DNA of 45,000 nt, taken from assembly GCF_964340395.1 (NCBI RefSeq), contig NC_135553.1, positions 19,604,849 through 19,649,848 on the forward strand, in the 5' to 3' direction. The notes beneath the pieces were generated by a model, which was not told the DNA's origin, made no database searches, and saw only the letters and a program-made list of their open reading frames with translations. Positions 38,488 through 45,000 of the stretch are shown in pieces. The DNA is from Glandiceps talaboti. Taxonomy: Eukaryota > Hemichordata > Enteropneusta > Spengelidae. A program made the translations under genes and the position numbers. Positions within the stretch are counted from its first letter, which is position 1. Each line of letters starts with the position of its first letter.

Positions 38488-41400
38488 ATGTATGTATGTA
38501 TGTATGCATGTATACATGCATGCATGCATGTATGTATGTATGCCTGCCTGCATGCATGCATGCATGCATGCATGTATGTATGTATGTATGTATGTATGTA
38601 TGTATGTATGTATGTATGTATGTATGTACATTTTGGTTGTCACTAATATGGAGCAAACTGGTGATGATTTTACAGCTACAATGATGTTCGTTTGGTGAAT
38701 CACCCATGGGACATTACGTTTTTTGACACAATTAAGATAACTCATATTTCAACTCAAGACTAACAATAACATAGATACAACAAACACAGCAGGATCCTTT
38801 TCCCAATCACATTGAACAGTGCGGGTTGGCATTCGCATTCTAGACAGTGCAGTAAAAACAGGCTTCAAATGAAAACATTACACTTGGACCTGGACTTGAT
38901 GATTTTAATGGCATCAATTGTTTGTTTTCTAACTGATAATCAACATATCAACTTGACTACTTCTGCATCCCCACTGTGTGTGGCACCTCTGTAATTGTTT
39001 CTTTTGCATAGGAAGTTGTCTGAGTGTGTGCATAAAATGTCATATTACATGAGTGAAACACCAAAACCAACATCATTGATTGTAGCTATACACGCAATGA
39101 CTGGCAATAAAACGATTATGTGACGCCTTGTTTACTTTGTCAAATGGGCAGCCAGGGTGACCTCAAATATATCAGACGCAGCTCTAAGTACGCATGTGGA
39201 ACTTGTTCGTAATGTTATTCTATTCCCCACTGAAATTTAAAAGATGCCCATTTCAAGTCTCATTATGCCTTCACATTATTTATACGGTGTAATCATCTTT
39301 ACATGCATTGTTTATGAGATTTTGAGAGCATTGAATATAAATAAGACTACACCACTCTTGAGATCAATAGTAAAGCTTCTTCGTATATGTTACGAGTTAC
39401 AATGCTCTGAAAGATAAGTTAGATTATGCTCGTGTATATTTTTCACACTTCAGGTATAGTTACATCTTCGTGTGTTTTGAACTGCTTTCTTTAGATTATA
39501 TTTAAATTCAATGGGAGTTTCCTTCTAACATTTTTAATTTTTAATAACTGTATTTAGCCATGTCATTTCACTAGATGAAAATACGATGCTAACAGAATTG
39601 CTCAATATTATCATTATTAAAGGCCCACTCTGCATATCAATAGGAGTGGGATTAAAATAACACTCATTTTAATATGTTAGATGACTTTGACCGTGTAACA
39701 CACTCCTAGAGCTCACAGAGCGCCTATATGAAACTGCAATTTTAGAGAGTATTGCACTGCAGCGGTATTATGAATGCACGGGAAACAAATTTGTCACCGC
39801 ATTATTTTATGTAGTGCGTTTTGAGGACTGTGTTCGTGAAATATTGGCTTGATACACGTTGAGAAGTGTCGAAATATTGAACTGGGATTGAAAATTAGCC
39901 CTTTAAGCAATATTGCAACCTTCTTAGCTTTTGGGTGATACGTGCATAAGCAGGATAGAATCAACACCTTTCTAGTAACAAGAACAATGCATTAATTCTA
40001 TCATCCCAAGTAACGTTTTTTGCTGTATCTTTCTACATTCAACATTTAAGTTCAGTTTCAAGTTTCATACGCTTGATCTCTCTTGAGACTACATTTTTTA
40101 TGTTGAAGGTAAAAGATAATCCAACAACTTGGAGACTTAATTCCAACTGTGTCTTTTTGTGTTCACACTGCCAAATATATCTCCCAGTATTTTTCAAAAA
40201 CAACTAAGTTCATGAGTGTATTGGGATTTCAGGTGAACGCAAATTACTTAAACCCCATTAGATAATTTGGTGTTTATAGGACACAGTCAAGTTGATCAAT
40301 GGAGGCGATCGAGCGATCCTTACATTGAAATGCGCACGACAGTCACAAATCCTCGCAATGGTCAAATTGGAGTCTGGGCGCAGCATGTATGTAATATGAG
40401 GGGACAACATTGTGGCCATGATCTATTTTATAACATGGTCATTGCAACAGTAGCTATACGTCAGATATGTCCAAAACCCTTTCACTTTCTTCTCTCTGCA
40501 GGCGAAGTGATGACTTTTTATTTCTCCATGATGCTATGCATGAACAATGTTCCAGCAGTTTCCCTTACTAAACCAGTGACCACACCGAAACAATGGGGAG
40601 ACAGAAGAGTCCGACAAATTGTTACTTCATCCCTAGGATGGTCTTCTGATACAGTCATGTCAATGATGAAATGGGTGGAAAACTCCACCGAAAGGTGAGA
40701 TGTGAAGAATATTATAAATTATAACTATGCCTGAACATACATGGCGCCATTAGACTTATGATAGCGGGAAGTGACCTCTGGCAGTGTCCTAGCTGTGACA
40801 CATCGAGCACAATTCGGGTAGTGGGATTCTCATCCCCCTTTTTATACAACAGTTCATATACCCAGTACAGGCTCCCTTAGAATTGTACTTTAAGAAGGGG
40901 TATGCAATGCGTAAAATCACAAATTAAAGTGTGATGGCATATCGCCTTTGATCGTGAATTGATCTAAGCGAACATGTTGTTCTGCAGTCGAGGACAAAAC
41001 AGTGACGTACCTACGCTGCCAACATGGCGTACGAAATAGATTGAAACTGATGATGTCATCAAAACGTAGAACTCGATTACAGAAAATTGTGATCTTAGAT
41101 CAAATGGTCAACTTGGTCATAGAGGAAGACGATGAAATCATAACTAGCAAGCAGCCAGTTAGAAAAGGACACTCGGAACAACTGTAGACCATGTTTTGAA
41201 AGTGTGTGGGCTTTGAACACCTGTAAAAACAGCTCCCTTCTCTTGACGATTGAAGCATTAGATTGTGTCATTGTACCTTAGGTTGAAAATTGATAAATTT
41301 GAACTGTGAATGACTGAAACATGTGAAACATATAATCTACATTTCTAGCGTAGGTGATACAAGAAGAGCACTGTTTTGTCAAAGGTACAGTCTACACATC

Positions 41401-42390
41401 ATTATTTTAGTTACCATTTGATTAGTAGAAGCGTTATTGAAAACATTTGTAACATGTACCACGTACATGTATCAATAATAATTGCACAGGACTTTGCAAA
41501 ATTTGTCATGGTGGTGCTCTACTTCCTGTCTGTGTTTACCTTGGGGTATACATGGTGTAGGTTACTCTGTTAATCATAGAGCACCGCTGCTTTCCTCGAT
41601 GTCTGAACAATACGAAACACACCCCTGTTGTATTTTAGCAGCCTTGGTCGAGTATCACTTCAGTAAAACAATGTTGCAGTCGTCTTCATGCAGACTCATA
41701 CATCCATTGGGCATTCAGGCTCTCATCATTCAGGCTTTTCAAAGTGAAAAATCCACTGTTGCATCAATTATAATGCTGATGAGCAGACTGTACTGTAGGC
41801 AATCAAGAGAAAAAACAGTGATCTTTGTTGTATTATGTGAGTGTTGTCAGCAGTGTCGAAAGTTTTTCTCAAAAAAGTTACATGTGCAATGGTTTTGTAA
41901 CGGGAAACTGACATTAACAAATCATTTTCAATCAACAAATAGTAACACACAACTTATGCGTACATAAAATCATCCTTCAGTTTCGACGTTTCAACTAGAA
42001 ACAAATCACCACACGTACATACATACATACACACACATACATACACACATACATACATACATACATACATACATACATACATACATACATACATACATAC
42101 ATACATACATACATGCATGCATATATGCATGCATACATACATACATACATACATACATACATACATACATACATACATACATACATACATACATCAGACA
42201 GACATACATACATACATACATACATACATACACACGCGCACTCGCGCGCACACACACACGCGCGCGCGCACACACACACACCAAATACAAACGAAAACCT
42301 TAAGCTTGATGTCAGTTTTAATCTTTTCACTACAGTGGTTGAAGATTCGAATTCCTTAGACACAAATACAACTCTTCCTTCCAAGTCCCT
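34291..42390 (+). CDS. Divergent four-jointed/FJX1-like Golgi kinase, incomplete
   Basis: Well-supported exons are 34291-34672, 36653-36838 and 40502-40694 (phases 1, 1, 2). 40988-41028 and 42336-42390 are proposed continuations. The product is a type II membrane protein: a basic tail to residue 19, then the hydrophobic anchor LLMTFILISLITLIYVYLGA, then a luminal domain. Family matches recalled from FJX1 and Drosophila four-jointed: VIENGIYWAKDVMRLLPK (family E/N-x-V-F-W-S-K), EKAYVRYK (family ACVRY), GEVMTFYFSMML plus NNVPAV (family GE-x-x-SYYL..., PP), and MMKWVENSTE (family LTRWLPNLTD). Known members phosphorylate cadherin-domain proteins of the Fat/Dachsous pathway in the Golgi. The catalytic FDR and LDNE regions are not found, so the 3' exons lie past the right edge or the gene is broken. 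If exon 40988 is read through, a stop follows at 41037. Confidence 0.68.
36575..36652. repeat. (GTCT)n/(CT)n microsatellite forming a splice tract
   Basis: The repeat runs straight into the AG at 36651-36652 and is the polypyrimidine tract of the second exon of the four-jointed-like gene. Confidence 0.9.
36967..37364. mobile_element. TA-flanked MITE, copy B (inverted relative to A and C)
   Basis: 398 bp. The left end CAGCTGAAATGATGAAGGCT and the right end inverse are flanked by TA (36965-36966, 37365-37366). The interior matches copy A in the opposite orientation (for example GTGTGATTGGACAAAGGATC). It lies in the intron after exon 36653-36838. Confidence 0.87.
38353..38628. repeat. (GTAT)n/(GT)n/(GCAT)n microsatellite
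   Basis: About 275 bp of TGTA units with GT and TGCA sections. All frames across it are open because of the repeat and are not genes. Confidence 0.98.
38673..39088. mobile_element. TA-flanked MITE, copy C
   Basis: 416 bp, same orientation as copy A, flanked by TA (38671-38672, 39089-39090). The interior contains AACACAGCAGGATCCTTTTC and CCCAATCACATTGAACA, shared with copy A. Confidence 0.87.
42016..42290. repeat. (CATA)n/(CA)n microsatellite with GCGC section
   Basis: Long CATA run, GCATGCAT interruption, then CACGCGCG/CACA. It ends about 45 bp before the proposed exon at 42336. Confidence 0.97.
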
Positions 42391-43672
42391 GTGAGTGTTT
42401 AATAAGATATATGCGATCGGATATCATGTCTTTGATACAAGAATCGATATCTATGGGTAATAGTATATCCGATGCCATATCCAAATAAATATGCCCCGGG
42501 GAGCAAATAGGCTCGCATTTCTATTCTCTTACACTCCTGATATTCTATGATGCTTTCATTGCCCGGGGAGAAATTCAGAGATGATTAAAACACAAGTATT
42601 CGAGATGTTGCTAACACCAACACGATAAACAGAAGCCAGGAGAGATGTGTGTACTTTTCAAACATCACGCTTGAATTTAAAATTTCATGTTTGAAAAACA
42701 CTCTATGAGCACGACGTATTCACACTTTAGAACAATTTCTGAAAAATAGATGAAGAGATATATTCAGACATGGACTAAAGCCATGTAAGAATCTCGTTTA
42801 GATAAAATTGCTTAAATCTCCAAATAGTTTGAGGTTTGACTGTTTAATACTTATCTTACGAAATGACAAATGCTTTTGGATAGGATCTCTATACTAATTA
42901 AAGATGCAGTATTCTTTGGTGCCATCCAACTGGCTAATTCTCCCGGTTTACGCGAAACGATAGTCAACCACAGGGAAATTTAAAGACTGGTCATCAAGTT
43001 GTACTAAGCTATCTGGTAGAGTACAAATGCACACATATCAACAAACCTGACCTGCTGTACCGAGGAAATACATGTTCTGTAGGATCCATAGCTGTTACAT
43101 ACGATTTTCAAACGAATAGATCTATTTAACGACGTGTGCAAATCGTTACTAAGAATGTGCTACTCATTTATTGCAGTAGATATACATACAAGTACAATTA
43201 GCTATACAGTTTGTGATAAGATATGACATGATTCTTTGACTGATGTCAAATATGAGTGATTGACTTAGCCATCACGTTGTGTAACTATTTGGGGCTATTT
43301 TAGCCAATGGATGCCGGTATGTATATTGCTTAATTATTTACCAACACGTGTTCTTAGGCAGGTAATTTGTTCGAAACTGGCGAATTCGAAGCCAATATCA
43401 CATGTATCTCAGAGATGCACAGGCCTCTTTCATTCAAACTTTGCACACATGTCAGATGCTATATAGTCAGCATATGCACGTTACTTTGTTTCGCGACTTG
43501 CGCCGAAAGGCTGCCATATTTGTCGCAAAAATTCAGATTTTGCCCACTAATAACTCTGAATGGTTAATAGATAGAGACCTCATTTGAATGTCTAAACCCA
43601 TATTTCCTAGGATGAAGTTTCTAATGACACCTTGACCTTTGACATTGAACCTTCCACTCAAGGTCAAATAAC

Positions 43673-43758
<86 letters not shown>
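42391..43758. other. Intronic or intergenic DNA, dispersed repeat and (TA)n
   Basis: No exon is recognised. 43400-43676 is the third unit of the TGACCTTGACC dispersed repeat, followed by a pure (TA)n run at 43679-43758 that abuts the PLE. Confidence 0.6.
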
Positions 43759-43759
<1 letters not shown>

Positions 43760-43835
43760 CTCGGTGAGTATCAATCTGCTAAGACAGTGCTCTATACCGC
43801 AGTGGCAGAGCGTAATAGTTTTGGTAGTACTGGAA

Positions 43836-43894
43836 CTCTTTCTTGGGTGTAACTCGGAGTTTCACGCATATTGCGATCATCAGACACTCTGAGG
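43836..43894 (-). ncRNA. Type I hammerhead ribozyme in PLE tail (locus 2)
   Basis: All core elements are the same as in the locus-1 arms (CTGATGA, GAAA, ACTC-C-GAGT, GTGT/ACAC, distal CTC/GAG), with no substitution in the motif. Confidence 0.7.
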
Positions 43895-44088
43895 CCTACT
43901 CTCTGGGTGTGCTGTATATATAGAGTGTAGACAATAGAAATACCATCACTATTGTCTGTGTCGGTGGGTAGGTGTTGTATGTGTGGAGGTGTTGGTTGTT
44001 ATTGTGTGGGTTATTGGGTGCGGACAAGTAAGTGTTGGCGGGTTGTTACATGTTGGGCTTTGATGTTCCGTTAGTTAACGGGTTTAGT

Positions 44089-44852
44089 TTAGGTGATAGA
44101 TGCTCTATTGAAGTTGGACAAATAAAACTTATTCTCGTGTCGGCATTTGGATATCAACTCAGTTCTTTTGTTTAATGTGGAGCTTTTGTCTGCTTTAATA
44201 ATAGTTAGTTTTTCGGTTAAACACAGGTTGCATCGTTTTGTTTTATTGGTGTATGCTTGGGCTTTCTTGCTGATGGACCAGGATACGGAAAAAGGCTCAT
44301 TGTTTCTTTTCAGTTTCCAAATGTGTTTTGATAGTTCTGTGCTGTTTTCGTGTTTTTCATGTTTGAATGACTGTTTGTGGTTGGCGTATCTCTGCTTGAA
44401 GTTGTTCTCTGTTAGACCGATATATACTTTTGTTTGTTTTCCGTGGACGGTGGCTTGGTATACGATGTTTTCCGTTTGGCATTCGCCGTTCAGAGGGCAG
44501 GTGTCTTTCTGTCTGCAATTACAGGGTTTTTGAGTGGGTTTAGTTTCGCTGTTGGAGATGGTGGCGTTATGCGCTTTGATTATGGTAGCCATGTTTGGCA
44601 TGCAGCTATAACTGACTTTGACATTGTTTCTGTTGAATATTTTGTGTAACTTAGAGTCTGCTGGGAAATGTTTTGTGATTAGGTTGAGGAATCGTTTGCC
44701 TACATTGGTGGATACGTTTTTGCTGTATGGTGGGTTAAACCAGATGGTGTTTCTATTTCTGTTTTTCTTGTTTTTCTGCGTCGGGGTGCTGGTGTACGTG
44801 ATGTTCTCTTTGTGGCCGCTGGTTTTTAGTGCATTTTGGTACAGTGGGGCTG
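44089..44852 (-). pseudogene. PLE linker and GIY-YIG endonuclease fragment
   Basis: The frame is open from the junction at about 44852 (residues near [19 protein letters not shown]) to TAA at 44089-44091. It includes the cysteine linker CNCRQKDTCPLNGEC and the GIY-YIG domain (VYIGLTENNFKQRYANHK). The whole RT catalytic core is missing. Substitutions relative to locus 1 include SWSISKKAQ for SWSINKKAQ. Confidence 0.9.
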
Positions 44853-45000
44853 TCTGAAAACCGTCAACTTTCTAGACATAACGCTCAACCTCAACAACGG
44901 TAAATATTACCCTTACAGGAAACCCAACGACAACCCCATGTACATACACACGCAGTCTAACCACCCACCCAGCATCATCAAGAACATATCGTCAGCCATC
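44853..45000 (+). mobile_element. Penelope-like element, locus 2 plus arm (cut by window end)
   Basis: From about 44853 the sequence reads the plus-strand PLE frame [20 protein letters not shown] onward, matching 6839 onward of the locus-1 plus arm. It starts after the YRDDG box, so it too lacks the catalytic RT. Confidence 0.88.

Larger units (their letters stand above)
43759..44852 (-). mobile_element. Penelope-like element, locus 2 minus arm
   Basis: Terminal module from 43759 (beside TA), hammerhead 43836-43894, 3' UTR, then the C-terminal coding part up to about 44852, where orientation flips. It differs from the locus-1 arms at several sites, such as GAAGTTGGAC for GAAGCTGGAC. Confidence 0.92.

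Noticed and set aside
41002-41187. 61-codon frame after exon 40988
   Set aside because: It is in a different frame from the spliced exon. Some residues looked family-like at first, but the match did not extend to FDR or LDNE motifs.
41482-41967. 161-codon plus-strand frame within the four-jointed-like locus
   Set aside because: No resemblance to the kinase family and no clean acceptor or donor in phase; treated as intron sequence.
43786-43815. tRNA A-box-like string (ACCGCAGTGGCAGAGCG) in the PLE terminal module
   Set aside because: No B box or tRNA cloverleaf follows; on the element's sense strand it forms a GCTCT/AGAGC hairpin, a simpler explanation.

Overview
The window is animal genomic DNA: AT-rich, intron-bearing genes with GT-AG splice sites and phase-compatible exons, very abundant microsatellites, several MITE families, and Penelope-like retroelements (PLEs). 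The gene set (histamine N-methyltransferase-like, mitochondrial thioredoxin, four-jointed-like Golgi kinase) and the dispersed 'TGACCTTGACCTTT'-type repeats suggest a marine invertebrate (lophotrochozoan or non-vertebrate deuterostome). I cannot name the species from sequence alone.

Layout. 396-3559 (+): 3' part of a TPR-protein gene in five exons. 4237-8200: a nest of PLE sequence in (TA)n, dominated by a head-to-head dimer: a minus-strand arm (4595-6684, RT plus GIY-YIG frame) joined to a plus-strand arm (6685-8130). 10193-12000 (-): a two-exon coiled-coil protein with about eight tandem 35-residue repeats. 12001-16449: no convincing gene, two CTCF-like sites. 16450-21560 (-): a proline/lysine-rich protein of unrecognised family with two mutually exclusive, homologous last exons and a 5'UTR exon near an imperfect X-box. 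About 21790-24880 (+): mitochondrial thioredoxin, starting behind a CRE+TATA promoter that lies back-to-back with the previous gene. 28287-31304 (+): histamine N-methyltransferase-like, three coding exons. 34291-42390 and probably beyond the right edge (+): a divergent four-jointed/FJX1-like type II membrane protein; its introns hold MITEs, microsatellites and, if it continues, a second head-to-head PLE dimer (43759-45000+).

The genes look like unrelated housekeeping or tissue genes rather than a co-working cluster. The unusual biology is in the mobile DNA. The PLE tails carry a type I hammerhead ribozyme motif; every intact tail ends next to (TA)n at a sequence resembling the ribozyme's own helix III and cleavage site; and two loci independently show 5'-to-5' inverted dimers with different breakpoints. 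At the first locus the two arms share private variants that the second locus lacks, which points to a single dimer-forming event. Four structurally complete MITE families (hAT-like with perfect 8-bp TSDs, two TA-flanked, one TTAA-flanked) are also resolved to the base. All exon models are hand-built from splice signals and reading phase.
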